Below, one piece after another: positions 7,619-18,348 of a stretch of 55,276 nt of DNA. The number at the start of each line of letters is the position of its first letter. Position 1 is the first letter of the stretch. This stretch comes from Comamonadaceae bacterium (lineage in GTDB: Bacteria; Pseudomonadota; Gammaproteobacteria; Burkholderiales; Burkholderiaceae_C): positions 1 through 55,276 of the forward strand of contig SEAY01000030.1 in assembly GCA_004144865.1 (NCBI GenBank), read 5' to 3'. The translations under genes were made by a program, and so were the position numbers. The notes beneath the pieces were generated by a model that ran no database searches, was not told the DNA's origin, and saw only the letters and a list, made by a program, of their open reading frames with translations.

Positions 7619-8623
7619 TCAGTTTGCAGGGGGCTTCGCCGCCGCGCCAAGCTCCTTCAGCCGGAACAGTCGCTCGCCATTCCGGAAAGCCACCTTCTCG
7701 GCGGTCTGCGGACTCAGGCGGGCGAGCAGGCCGAGTCGGATGGAGTCGACGACCTGGTCGTATTCGCCCCAGCTGTGGACATCGTCCACCCCCACCATGA
7801 ACCGGTCGGGGAATTCCTCGATCAGGGCACGCCAAGCCGGATCGAGCGAGGTGCGAGTGAAGATGATCCGCTCCGGAAAGCGACCCTTCTCCTGGGGAGT
7901 GCTGCGAAAGGAAAGGTCGCAGTAGACATTGCCGTATTTCTGGAGGAACGGGCGAACCTGCTCGGCGACGGTGTCCTTGCCGCAATGAGCCAGCACCAGG
8001 ATGCCATCCGGCTTGACCTGCAGCAGCCCGTGAAGCTGCTGCACCGAGTCGGAATCGAACTGCATGTGCACCGAAAGCGGCGCCTTGTAGCGGGCGGACA
8101 AGTCCATTAGCTTCTTCATCAGCGAGGAGTCGGCCGGCACCTTCCGGTTTAACACCGCCAGGGGGGCCGAGGTCCGCGAGTTGACGTGCACCTCTGCGAT
8201 GCTGGTGGCCCGGCCATCCTTGAGGTGGCCCTCCAGTGTCTCGAGCACGCTCTTCTGCAGGGGCGTGTCGGTGCCAGTGAAGAATGGGTCACGCTCATCC
8301 CGGTAGGCAAAGGCGATCTCGCTCAGGCCGGTTGCGCGGATGTAGCGGTCCTTCAACAAGGCTTGGAATTCCTCGTCCCGTTGCGGTCCGGTGAGACGCG
8401 GCGGGGCGCTCGCGGCTCCTGCGCCGCCGGCCCAGCGAATGTTGCGGGCGTCCATGCGGGCGGCGAGGTCCGTCGGGGACATGAACGCCATCGCATGGAA
8501 ATGGATGTCGGCTATGGGCAGGCTCCCGGCCTTCTCGGGACCGAGCTCTCCGTCCGCGGCGCGCACGGCCGAAACCGCGCACAGGGCTGCAGCTGCCACC
8601 AGTCGCCTCAAGCTTCCACCCAT
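7619..8623 (-). CDS. Secreted amidohydrolase-family (TIM-barrel) metallohydrolase
   Basis: A 334-residue protein with a signal peptide (LRRLVAAAALCAVSAVRAA, about 5-23). The metal-binding HxH of the amidohydrolase_2 family lies at 41-43 (DIHFH). Further ligands are the histidine in LSVHMQF, the histidine of LVLAHCG and the aspartate in GVDDVHSW. The overall plan matches cytosine-deaminase/decarboxylase-like TIM barrels, but substrate and reaction (hydrolysis or decarboxylation) cannot be read from sequence. I chose the ATG at 8623 because a clear aaggagg lies 6 bases upstream; the longer frame adds 13 residues before the signal peptide. It is a single gene, convergent with the sensor kinase. 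Confidence 0.8.
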   Translation of the reverse strand: MGGSLRRLVAAAALCAVSAVRAADGELGPEKAGSLPIADIHFHAMAFMSPTDLAARMDARNIRWAGGAGAASAPPRLTGPQRDEEFQALLKDRYIRATGLSEIAFAYRDERDPFFTGTDTPLQKSVLETLEGHLKDGRATSIAEVHVNSRTSAPLAVLNRKVPADSSLMKKLMDLSARYKAPLSVHMQFDSDSVQQLHGLLQVKPDGILVLAHCGKDTVAEQVRPFLQKYGNVYCDLSFRSTPQEKGRFPERIIFTRTSLDPAWRALIEEFPDRFMVGVDDVHSWGEYDQVVDSIRLGLLARLSPQTAEKVAFRNGERLFRLKELGAAAKPPAN

Positions 8624-8721
8624 GTGACGCCTCCTTGATGTTTCAGCATGTGACACGGACATTCTGCCCGAGCACCGAGTGGAGACGCCATCAGCCGGAA
8701 GGAGGGCTCAGCAGCGTTTGG

Positions 8722-8727
8722 GATAAT
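8722..8727 (+). promoter_or_regulatory. Possible -10 element of class I fumarase promoter
   Basis: The hexamer gataat in gggataatcaaaag lies 25 bases before the ATG and resembles a sigma-70 -10 box. No convincing -35 is visible 17 bases upstream. The ribosome site is probably aggtg. Confidence 0.3.
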
Positions 8728-8752
8728 CAAAAGCTCCCCACCAGGTGCCCGA

Positions 8753-10306
8753 ATGACCACCACCATCCAAGCCGCCGACCTGATCGAATCCGTCGCCGCC
8801 GCGCTGCAGTACATCTCGTACTACCACCCCGCCGACTACATCGCCCACCTCGCCCGCGCCTACGAGCGCGAGCAGAGCCCCGCGGCGAAGGACGCGATCG
8901 CGCAGATCCTCACCAACAGCAAGATGAGCGCGATGGGCCACCGCCCCATTTGCCAGGACACGGGCATCGTCAACGTGTTCCTGAAGATCGGGATGGAGTG
9001 CCGGCTCGAAGGCTTCGGCGGCAGCCTGGAGGACGCGGTCAACGAAGGGGTGCGCCGCGGCTACCTGCATCCCGAGAACACGCTGCGCGCCTCCGTCGTC
9101 GCGGATCCGCAGTTCGAGCGCAAGAACACGAAGGACAACACGCCCGCCGTGGTCAACGTGGAACTGGTCCCCGGCGACAAGGTGGAAGTGACCGTCGCCG
9201 CCAAGGGCGGCGGCAGCGAGAACAAGAGCAAGATGGTCATGCTCAACCCGAGCGACTCCATCGTCGACTGGGTGCTGAAGACGGTGCCCACGATGGGCGC
9301 GGGCTGGTGCCCGCCCGGCATGCTGGGCATCGGCATCGGCGGCACCGCGGAAAAGGCGGCGCTGCTGGCCAAGGAAGCGCTGATGGAAGACATCGACATG
9401 TACGAACTGCAGGCGAAGTCCGCCCGCGGCGAGAAGCTGTCGAAGCTGGAGGAGATGCGCCTCGAGCTCTTCGAGAAGGTCAATGCGCTCGGCATAGGCG
9501 CGCAGGGCCTGGGCGGCCTGACCACCGTGCTGGACATCAAGATCAGGATGTTCCCCTGCCACGCGGCGGGCAAGCCGGTCGCCATGATCCCCAACTGCGC
9601 GGCCACTCGCCACGCGCACTTCACGCTGGACGGCTCCGGCCCGGCCTACATCGAGCCGCCGAGCCTGGACCTGTGGCCCAAGATCGACTGGGCGCCGGAC
9701 ACGCAGAAAAGCAGGCGCGTCAACCTCGACACGCTGTCGAAGGAAGAGATCGCCACCTGGAAGGCCGGCCAGACGCTGCTGCTCAACGGAAAGATGCTCA
9801 CCGGGCGCGACGCCGCGCACAAGCGCATCCAGGACATGCTGGCCCGCGGCGAGAAGCTGCCGGTGGACTTCACCAACCGCGTCATCTACTACGTGGGCCC
9901 GGTGGACCCGGTGCGCGACGAGGCCGTGGGCCCGGCCGGCCCGACGACGGCCACGCGCATGGACAAGTTCACCGACCTGATGCTCTCGCAGACCGGGCTG
10001 ATCGGCATGATCGGCAAGTCCGAGCGCGGCCCGGAGGCGATCGCGGCGATCCAGAAGCACAAGGCCGCCTACCTGATGGCCGTGGGCGGCGCGGCCTACC
10101 TGGTCTCCAAGGCGATCAAGAAGGCGAGCGTGCTCGGCTTCGAGGACCTGGGCATGGAAGCGATCTATGAGTTCGAAGTAGTCGACATGCCGGTGACGGT
10201 GGCGGTGGACGCCCAGGGCACCAGCGTGCACACCACCGGCCCCGCCGAGTGGTCCAAGCGGATCGCGACGGGCGAATTCAAGAAGATTCCTGTCGCGGCC
10301 GCATGA
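8753..10306 (+). CDS. Fumarate hydratase, class I (iron-sulfur)
   Basis: A 517-residue [4Fe-4S] fumarase that converts fumarate to malate in the TCA cycle. The N-terminal alpha domain has HRPICQDTG and later GWCPPGMLGIGIGG; with the cysteine in MFPCHAAGKP these supply the three cluster ligands. The C-terminal beta domain contains YYVGP and the GPTTATRMD signature followed by MIGKSERG. The single-chain alpha-beta form corresponds to FumA/FumB. Class I enzymes are oxygen- and superoxide-sensitive, and the class II enzyme at 745-2130 provides a backup. Transcription is probably from its own promoter. Confidence 0.95.
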   Translation: MTTTIQAADLIESVAAALQYISYYHPADYIAHLARAYEREQSPAAKDAIAQILTNSKMSAMGHRPICQDTGIVNVFLKIGMECRLEGFGGSLEDAVNEGVRRGYLHPENTLRASVVADPQFERKNTKDNTPAVVNVELVPGDKVEVTVAAKGGGSENKSKMVMLNPSDSIVDWVLKTVPTMGAGWCPPGMLGIGIGGTAEKAALLAKEALMEDIDMYELQAKSARGEKLSKLEEMRLELFEKVNALGIGAQGLGGLTTVLDIKIRMFPCHAAGKPVAMIPNCAATRHAHFTLDGSGPAYIEPPSLDLWPKIDWAPDTQKSRRVNLDTLSKEEIATWKAGQTLLLNGKMLTGRDAAHKRIQDMLARGEKLPVDFTNRVIYYVGPVDPVRDEAVGPAGPTTATRMDKFTDLMLSQTGLIGMIGKSERGPEAIAAIQKHKAAYLMAVGGAAYLVSKAIKKASVLGFEDLGMEAIYEFEVVDMPVTVAVDAQGTSVHTTGPAEWSKRIATGEFKKIPVAAA

Positions 10307-10352
10307 CCTTGTCTGGCGCCGGGCTGCCGCGGCGCCGGTAGAGTCAGGGTCC

Positions 10353-11186
10353 ATGGACCGCCCTTCCTCGAAGGTCTTGCCGCCTGCGGCGGCTGACCGC
10401 GACCGCCCCATCGGGGTCTTCGACAGCGGCGTCGGGGGGCTCAGCATCCTGCGCGCCTTGCGCAGCGAGTTGCCGGACGAGGACTTCGTCTATTTCTCCG
10501 ACGCCGGGCACGCACCGTACGGCGAAAAGGGCGACGAGTTCGTCTGCGACCGCTCGCTCGCGATCGCCGTCGACCTGCTCGAGCAGCACCGCATCAAGGC
10601 CCTGGTCATCGCCTGCAACACGGCCACGGCGGCGGCGGTGCACCTGCTGCGCGCCCAGCACACGAACCTGCCGGTGGTGGGCGTGGAACCCGCCCTCAAG
10701 CCGGCCGCCGCGCTGACGAAGACCGGCCACGCGGCCGTGCTGGCCACGCGCGGCACGCTTTCCAGCGCCAAGTTCGGCGCCCTGCGGGAATCGCTGCGCG
10801 GGCAGGCGGAGTTCGTGCTTGTGCCGTGCGACGGCCTCGCCGCGGCGATCGAGGCCGACGACCAGCCGCTGGTGCGCGAACTCTGCCGGCGCTACACGCG
10901 CGAGGCGTGCTGCTTCGGCAGCGGCCCCGGCGAGATCGATACGCTGGTGCTCGGTTGCACGCACTACCCGTTCGCGGCGGAAGTGTTCCGCGAGTTGCTG
11001 GGGCCGGAGATCCAGCTGGTGGAGACGGGGGAGCCGGTGGCGCGGCAGACGCGGCGGCTGCTGGAGGCGCAGGAACTGCTGAATCCGGCAGGCGGCGGCC
11101 GGGTGGAGTTCCGGACCAGCGGGAACGCGGAAGCGTTGGCGGGCGCAGCGAGGCGTTGGCTGGGACTGGGATTGGAGCCTGCGTAG
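10353..11186 (+). CDS. murI: Glutamate racemase
   Basis: It makes D-glutamate for peptidoglycan by cofactor-independent racemisation, in the cytoplasm. The 277-residue protein has GVFDSGVGGLS near the N-terminus, followed by YFSDAGHAPYG. The first catalytic cysteine is in ACNTATAAA and the second in LGCTHYPF. The ATG lies 46 bases after the fumarase stop, so co-transcription is possible. The last codon and stop (TAG) are built from the first bases of a downstream palindromic repeat (family B), so the repeat has settled at the very end of the gene. Confidence 0.95.
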   Translation: MDRPSSKVLPPAAADRDRPIGVFDSGVGGLSILRALRSELPDEDFVYFSDAGHAPYGEKGDEFVCDRSLAIAVDLLEQHRIKALVIACNTATAAAVHLLRAQHTNLPVVGVEPALKPAAALTKTGHAAVLATRGTLSSAKFGALRESLRGQAEFVLVPCDGLAAAIEADDQPLVRELCRRYTREACCFGSGPGEIDTLVLGCTHYPFAAEVFRELLGPEIQLVETGEPVARQTRRLLEAQELLNPAGGGRVEFRTSGNAEALAGAARRWLGLGLEPA

Positions 11187-11243
11187 GCTGGGTCTCGCGA
11201 CAGCGAACCCCAGCGCTAGGGTGCCTGCGGCAACCCAGCCTAC
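11183..11243. repeat. Palindromic repeat, family B (gtaggctgggt ... acccagcctac)
   Basis: An 11-bp perfect inverted pair flanks a 39-base centre. The same ends occur at 14572-14648. The left arm includes the murI stop codon. It probably forms a hairpin in the murI mRNA 3' end. Confidence 0.8.
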
Positions 11244-11257
11244 GGTGCCGCGGTGGC

Positions 11258-11325
11258 GGGGTTCGGCTTCGCGCTCACCGCCGCCCTACGGGTAGGTCGG
11301 GGTGAGCCCGCAGGCGAACCCCGAC
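11258..11325. repeat. REP-like pair, family A, tail to tail
   Basis: A leftward unit (ggggttcggcttcgcgctca...cctacgg, 11258-11291) is joined directly to a rightward unit (gtaggtcggggtgagcccgc...ccccgac, 11292-11325). The two form one long imperfect palindrome between convergent murI and the MFS gene, as in the REP doublets of enterobacteria. Confidence 0.8.
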
Positions 11326-11329
11326 GGCA

Positions 11330-12628
11330 TCAAGCCGCCACCGCCGCCTCGCGCCCGCGCTGCACATCGATCTTCACCAGCAGCACCAGCCCCACGACGA
11401 ACATCACCGCCGTCGACAGGATCGCCATCCGCTGGTTGCCGCCGGTGGCCCAGGTGATCGCGCCATAGGTCAGTGGGCCGATGATGCTCGACAGCCGCAC
11501 GGCGAAGGTCCACAGGCCGTAGAACTCGGCCAGCTGCCGCGGCGGAGCGAACAGGCCTGCCATCGCGCGCCCGGCCGACTGGCTGGACCCCATGCACAGC
11601 CCCGCAATGGCCGCAGCCCACCAGAACTGGCCCTTGGTCTGCGACAGCGCCGCGATCACGCACACCAGCACCCAGCCCACCAGCGTGCTGCCCAGCGCGA
11701 GCTTGTGCCCCACGCGGTCCTGCAGGTAGCCCCAGGCAAAGGCCCCCCCGGCCGCGGCGAAGTTCAGCACGAAGATCAGCACCATGGTCTCTTGCGGCTG
11801 GAAGCCGATCACGCTCTCCGCATAGATCGCCGCGAGCGTGATCGCCACGGCCACGCCGCCCTGGTAGAACACCGCGCACGCGAGCAGCCACATGAAGTCG
11901 CGGTAACGCCGCGCGGCGCGGAAGGTGTGCCGCAGCTGGTGCAGCGAGGCCAGCAGGCCGCCCTCGCGCAGCGCCTGCGGATTGGGCTGGGCACGCTCCT
12001 TCAGCAGGCGGAAGGTGACCAGCGCGGCGGCGCCGTACAGCACCGCCGTGATCAGCATGGTGACCGGCACGAACTGCGCCGCGGGGATCTGCCGCGACTG
12101 CGCCCACAGCACGTAGGCCAGGCAGATGCCCAGGGCCAGCATGCCGCCGAAATAGCCGAAGCCCCAGCCCCAGCCGCTCACCTTGCCGAGTGCCTCGGGG
12201 CGCGCCAGCTCCGGCAGGAAGGCCGCGGTGAGCGACTCGCCATAGTTGTAGAAGGTGTTGGAGACGATGATCAGCACCATCGCGAGCGCCACGGAGCCCG
12301 GCTGGGCGAAGGCGAGCGCCGCGGTGGCCACCACGCAGCAGGCGGTGACCAGCATCAGCACCCGCTTCTTGGCCGCCCGCAGGTCGGCATAGGCGCCCAG
12401 GGTGGGCATCGTGAGCATCACGATCGCATACGAGATGCTCAGGGCGACCGTCCACGCGAACGTGGCCCATTCCGCCTTGCCCGCAATGCCGCCGACGAAA
12501 TAGGCGGCGAACACGGCCGTGATGACCACGGTGGTGTAGCCGGAGTTGGCGAAGTCGTACATCGCCCAGCCGAACACTTCGCGCTTGCGCACGCCGGGAT
12601 TGAGCGCGTCCTGGGAGATCGGGGCCAT
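11330..12628 (-). CDS. MFS transporter, UMF1 / Atg22-like family
   Basis: A 432-residue permease with about twelve hydrophobic helices. The N-terminal signature FGWAMYDFANSGY with VVITAVFAAYF is typical of the UMF1 (Atg22-like) branch of the major facilitator superfamily. Conserved inside are SNTFYNYGESLTAAFLPEL, GWGWGFGYFGG in the first half, and MGSSQSAGRAMAGLFAPP in the second. Substrate unknown; relatives are annotated as amino-acid or general effluxers. It stands alone on the minus strand, with its start 110 bases from the divergent acyl-CoA ligase and its end against a REP pair. Confidence 0.88.
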   Translation of the reverse strand: MAPISQDALNPGVRKREVFGWAMYDFANSGYTTVVITAVFAAYFVGGIAGKAEWATFAWTVALSISYAIVMLTMPTLGAYADLRAAKKRVLMLVTACCVVATAALAFAQPGSVALAMVLIIVSNTFYNYGESLTAAFLPELARPEALGKVSGWGWGFGYFGGMLALGICLAYVLWAQSRQIPAAQFVPVTMLITAVLYGAAALVTFRLLKERAQPNPQALREGGLLASLHQLRHTFRAARRYRDFMWLLACAVFYQGGVAVAITLAAIYAESVIGFQPQETMVLIFVLNFAAAGGAFAWGYLQDRVGHKLALGSTLVGWVLVCVIAALSQTKGQFWWAAAIAGLCMGSSQSAGRAMAGLFAPPRQLAEFYGLWTFAVRLSSIIGPLTYGAITWATGGNQRMAILSTAVMFVVGLVLLVKIDVQRGREAAVAA

Positions 12629-12738
12629 GGCGGCGGATGATAGCGAGTTGCCGAGCTGGCCTCCGCGGCCGCTTGATCTTCGTCACGGCGAAGCGGCCGG
12701 CATCTTCCATACTGGACCGGTGCTTCCGGAGAAGTGCC

Positions 12739-14565
12739 ATGGATGAAGCCCGTCCCCTCACGCTCGACCGCATCCCGTTTGCCGAGGCCCGCACCTTGCC
12801 GGGCCTGTTCGAGGCGCGCTGCCGGCGCGCACCGCACACGGAGGCTTACCGCCAGTTCGACCCCGCCTCGCTCCAGTGGCGCAGCAGCAGCTGGGCGGAC
12901 ATGCACGCGCAGGTGGGGCAATGGCGCGGCGCGCTCGCCCGCGAGGGCCTGGAGCGGGGCGAGCGCGTGGCCATCATGCTGAAGAACAGCATCGAGTGGG
13001 TCTGCTTCGACCAGGCCGCGCAGTCGCTGGGGCTGGTGGTGGTGCCGCTCTACCCGACCGACAACCCGGACAACCTCGCGTACATCCTCGCCGACAGCGG
13101 CGCGCGCGTGCTGCTGCTGGGCGAGGCGCAGCAGTGGGAGATGCTGCGGCCGCTGCACGAGCGCATGCCGCAACTCACGCGCGTGGTGGGCGTGGCAGCG
13201 GCGCAGGGCGACGCCGTGCTGCGTCCCCTGCAGGAGTGGCTGGCCGGCGCGCCGACCGTGCCTGCGGGCGACGAGGCCGACACCGACGCGCTCGCGACCA
13301 TCGTCTACACCTCCGGCACCACCGGCCGCCCCAAGGGCGTGATGCTGTCGCACCGCAACATCCTCGCGAACATCGATGCGGTGCTGCAGGTGATCGCCGG
13401 TTACCGCGAGGACGTCTTCCTTTCGTTCCTGCCGCTGTCGCACACGCTGGAGCGCACGGTCGGCTACTACCTGCCGATCGCCATCGGTGCCGGCGTGGCC
13501 TTCGCGCGCTCGGTGCAGGACCTCGCCGAGGACCTGCAGGTGGTGCGCCCGACGATGCTGGTGTCGGTGCCGCGCGTGTACGAGCGGATCTACGCCAAGC
13601 TGCAGCAGGGGCTGGAGGAAAAGGGCATGGCGGCCCGCAAGCTGTTCGCGCTGGCCGAGAAGACCGGCTGGCGCCGCTTCGAGGCCGCGCAGCATCGCGG
13701 CGAGGAAGCGGGCCTGGCCGCGGAACTGATGTGGCCCGTGCTGCGGCACCTGGTGGCCGACAAGCTGCTGTCCCGCCTGGGCGGCCGCCTGCGCATCGCG
13801 GTGTCGGGCGGCGCGCCGGTGTCGGCGCGGCTGATGCATTGCTTCATCGGGCTGGGCCTGCCGGTGCTCCAGGGCTACGGCCTGACGGAGGCGTCGCCCA
13901 TCGTCGCGGCCAACACGCTAGAGGACAACGTCCCCGAATCGGTGGGCAAGCCGCTGCCGGGCGTGCAGGTGAAGCTGGGCGAGCGCGACGAGCTCCTGGT
14001 GCGCGGGCCCAACGTGATGCTCGGGTACTGGAACGACCCCGTGAAGACGCGCGACACGATGACGGCCGACGGCTGGCTGCGCACCGGCGACATCGGCCGC
14101 ATCGACGCGGAGGGCCACATCCATATCGTGGGGCGGCTCAAGGAGATCCTGGTGACCTCCACGGGCGAGAAGCTGCCGCCGGCGGACATCGAGCTGGCGA
14201 TCGCGGAGGATCCGCTGTTCGAACAGGTGATGGTGCTCGGCGAAGGCCGGCCGTTCGTGTCGGCGCTGGCCGTCCTGAACCGGGACGGCTGGGCCGTGCT
14301 CGCGCGGGAGCTGGGCCTGGACCCGGACGATCCACGCGCCACCCAGCGTCCGGAAGCGCAGCAGACGGCGATCGCCCGCATCCAGCCGCGCCTGGCGTCC
14401 TTCCCGTCCTATGCGCGCGTGCGCGGCGTGTGGCTCACGCTGGAGCCCTGGACCACCGACAACGCCCTCATCACGCCCACCATGAAGCTGCGCCGCAAGC
14501 AGCTGGAGCAGCGGTTCGCCGCGCAGATCGAGCAGATCTATGCCAAGCGGCCAGTGGCCATGTAG
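12739..14565 (+). CDS. Long-chain fatty acid-CoA ligase (AMP-forming)
   Basis: It activates fatty acids to acyl-CoA through an acyl-adenylate, at the inner face of the membrane. The 608-residue protein has the P-loop-like YTSGTTGRPKGVMLSH, the FLPLSHTLER motif, QGYGLTEASP, and GWLRTGDIGRID followed by GRLKEILVTSTGEKLPP. Its size and the long-insert layout match the bacterial long-chain synthetases (FadD15 type) rather than E. coli FadD. The ATG is chosen for the ggagaag ribosome site and because the extra 34 upstream residues look non-coding. It is a single gene followed by a strong palindrome (family B). Confidence 0.93.
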   Translation: MDEARPLTLDRIPFAEARTLPGLFEARCRRAPHTEAYRQFDPASLQWRSSSWADMHAQVGQWRGALAREGLERGERVAIMLKNSIEWVCFDQAAQSLGLVVVPLYPTDNPDNLAYILADSGARVLLLGEAQQWEMLRPLHERMPQLTRVVGVAAAQGDAVLRPLQEWLAGAPTVPAGDEADTDALATIVYTSGTTGRPKGVMLSHRNILANIDAVLQVIAGYREDVFLSFLPLSHTLERTVGYYLPIAIGAGVAFARSVQDLAEDLQVVRPTMLVSVPRVYERIYAKLQQGLEEKGMAARKLFALAEKTGWRRFEAAQHRGEEAGLAAELMWPVLRHLVADKLLSRLGGRLRIAVSGGAPVSARLMHCFIGLGLPVLQGYGLTEASPIVAANTLEDNVPESVGKPLPGVQVKLGERDELLVRGPNVMLGYWNDPVKTRDTMTADGWLRTGDIGRIDAEGHIHIVGRLKEILVTSTGEKLPPADIELAIAEDPLFEQVMVLGEGRPFVSALAVLNRDGWAVLARELGLDPDDPRATQRPEAQQTAIARIQPRLASFPSYARVRGVWLTLEPWTTDNALITPTMKLRRKQLEQRFAAQIEQIYAKRPVAM

Positions 14566-14571
14566 TGCCTT

Positions 14572-14648
14572 CGTAGGCTGGGTTCGGCGAAGCCGACCCC
14601 AGCGTTTCGCGTCGCATCGCTGGGGTGGCTTCGCCAACCCAGCCTACG
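14572..14648. repeat. Long palindromic repeat, family B
   Basis: Arms at 14572-14604 and 14618-14648 (cgtaggctggg... and ...cccagcctacg) pair over about 31 positions with two single-base bulges around a 13-base loop. Located 6 bases after the acyl-CoA ligase stop and before the convergent gene, it can serve both as a terminator. Confidence 0.85.
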
Positions 14649-14661
14649 GAGCTGCGCGAAG

Positions 14662-15291
14662 CTAGTGCAGGTGCCGCGGACGCCGGCCGCCGCCATGGCC
14701 GCCCGAGCCGCCGCCGCCACTGCCGCGCGGCGGCTTGCCGAGTTCCAGGGAACTCACCAGCGCGTCGAAGCGCTGGGAGAACAGCTTGTCGATCTCGGTG
14801 ACGACGCCATCGAGCTCGTTGGCCTCGAAGTGGCGCTCCATCAGGTTCACGACGTCCTGCACCAGCAGGTCGCGCTGCACCTGCATGATGGCCGCGGGGG
14901 TGGGGCCGACGAACATCATGATGAAGTCGTCGCGCGATTCGGCCTCGGGCTCGGCCTCCTCCTCGTCGAACTCGGCGTCGTAGAAGGTGATCTCGATGGC
15001 CGCGCCCTCTTCCGCCAGCTCGTTGAGCGACATGCACATCTCGTCGAGCTGCTGGCGGAAATCCTGGTCGCCGGCGACCGTCCAGCACATCGTGAGCAGG
15101 TGCTCCCGGGCGTCGAACTTGATGCCGGGCTCTTCCTCGTAGGCGCTCTCCGCGCCGTCGGCCAGCGACTTGGCGCCGGCGTACGTCCACAGGGGCTTCA
15201 GCGCCTCCTGCAGCTGGGCGTAGGTCACCCCGGCGCGCAGCGGCACGTCGCCGTGCACATGGATCTCGAAGGGGGCGTCGTATTGGGACAT
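14662..15291 (-). CDS. Conserved hypothetical acidic protein with Gly/Arg/His tail
   Basis: A 209-residue cytosolic protein without signal or membrane helix. The body is rich in Glu and Asp (an EFDEEEAEPEAE stretch around 125-140). The last 20 residues switch to Gly-rich and basic (GSGGGGSGGHGGG then RRPRHLH), a tail that could bind metal or nucleic acid. Segments such as MCWTVAGDQDFRQQLDEM and VVNLMERHFEANELDGVV look conserved and helical, but I do not recognise the family. The ATG at 15291 is taken because the longer frame upstream runs into the tRNA-Leu gene. Confidence 0.75.
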   Translation of the reverse strand: MSQYDAPFEIHVHGDVPLRAGVTYAQLQEALKPLWTYAGAKSLADGAESAYEEEPGIKFDAREHLLTMCWTVAGDQDFRQQLDEMCMSLNELAEEGAAIEITFYDAEFDEEEAEPEAESRDDFIMMFVGPTPAAIMQVQRDLLVQDVVNLMERHFEANELDGVVTEIDKLFSQRFDALVSSLELGKPPRGSGGGGSGGHGGGRRPRHLH

Positions 15292-15342
15292 GGTGCTCTC
15301 CGGCCCTATTTTGACCGGTCCTGCGCTGCGCGCTAGTTCTTG

Positions 15343-15431
15343 TGGTGCCTCGACCCGGAATCGAACCGGGACGCCTTGTGAGGGGCGGCGGATTTTAAGT
15401 CCGCTGTGTCTACCGATTTCACCATCGAGGC
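15343..15431 (-). tRNA. tRNA-Leu (anticodon TAA)
   Basis: An 89-base gene with encoded CCA. The acceptor stem GCCTCGA pairs with TCGAGGC. The anticodon loop is CTTAAAA, and the T-arm has GTTCGATTC. A long variable arm fits a class II leucine tRNA. It is the last of three tRNA genes downstream of lon, on the same strand. Confidence 0.97.
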
Positions 15432-15461
15432 GATGGGCGGACTGTAAGCCATCAAGGGAAA

Positions 15462-15491
15462 AAGCCCCGGCAACGTGCGTTGGCGGGGCTT
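15462..15491 (-). terminator. Hairpin terminator after tRNA-Cys
   Basis: A 14-bp stem with one mismatch (aagccccg...cggggctt ends) around a 2-base tip, followed in the leftward direction by tttccctt. It lies 8 bases after the CCA of tRNA-Cys. Confidence 0.6.
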
Positions 15492-15499
15492 CCGGGGTC

Positions 15500-15573
15500 T
15501 GGAGGCGCGGAGCGGAGTCGAACCGCTCTGGGCGGATTTGCAATCCGCTGCATAACCGCTTTGCTACCGCGCC
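15500..15573 (-). tRNA. tRNA-Cys (anticodon GCA)
   Basis: A 74-base gene with encoded CCA. The acceptor stem GGCGCGG pairs with CCGCGCC, the anticodon loop is TTGCAAA, and the T-loop is TTCGACT. Confidence 0.97.
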
Positions 15574-15584
15574 GTGTTCCAGTG

Positions 15585-15613
15585 AAAAAGGGAAGCTGCA
15601 AGCTTCCCTTTTT
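15585..15613 (-). terminator. Perfect 13-bp hairpin between tRNA-Gly and tRNA-Cys
   Basis: Arms aaaaagggaagct and agcttcccttttt surround a 3-base loop. The leftward transcript ends in five U's, a classical intrinsic terminator; it would work in both directions. It implies that tRNA-Gly and tRNA-Cys are at least partly separate transcripts, or that it is a processing signal. Confidence 0.75.
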
Positions 15614-15619
15614 CGAGTC

Positions 15620-15695
<76 letters not shown>

Positions 15696-15713
15696 GTTGA
15701 AGCCGCAAGTATA

Positions 15714-15757
15714 GCGGAGTTTTTCGAGGCTCCTGACGGCAGCCTGAAAAACTCCGC
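15714..15757 (-). terminator. Terminator of lon
   Basis: Arms gcggagtttttc and gaaaaactccgc (12 bp) extend inward with aggct/agcct. The element begins 10 bases after the lon stop and separates lon from the tRNA genes on the same strand. The A/T-rich part inside the stem gives a U-run in the leftward transcript. Confidence 0.65.
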
Positions 15758-15767
15758 CATCCCGGGC

Positions 15768-18194
<2,427 letters not shown>

Positions 18195-18348
18195 AGTGAC
18201 CAGCCACAGATGGCTGGCAATACGCCATTTTCAACCCGGCCCGACCCCACGGGGGTCGGACAAGGCTGAAAGGGCACAAAAAGGGAGGGGAGACCGGGGC
18301 GGCGGCTCGTCGCGAGCCTGGGGAGGATGGGGTTCCGGTCCCGGGTCA

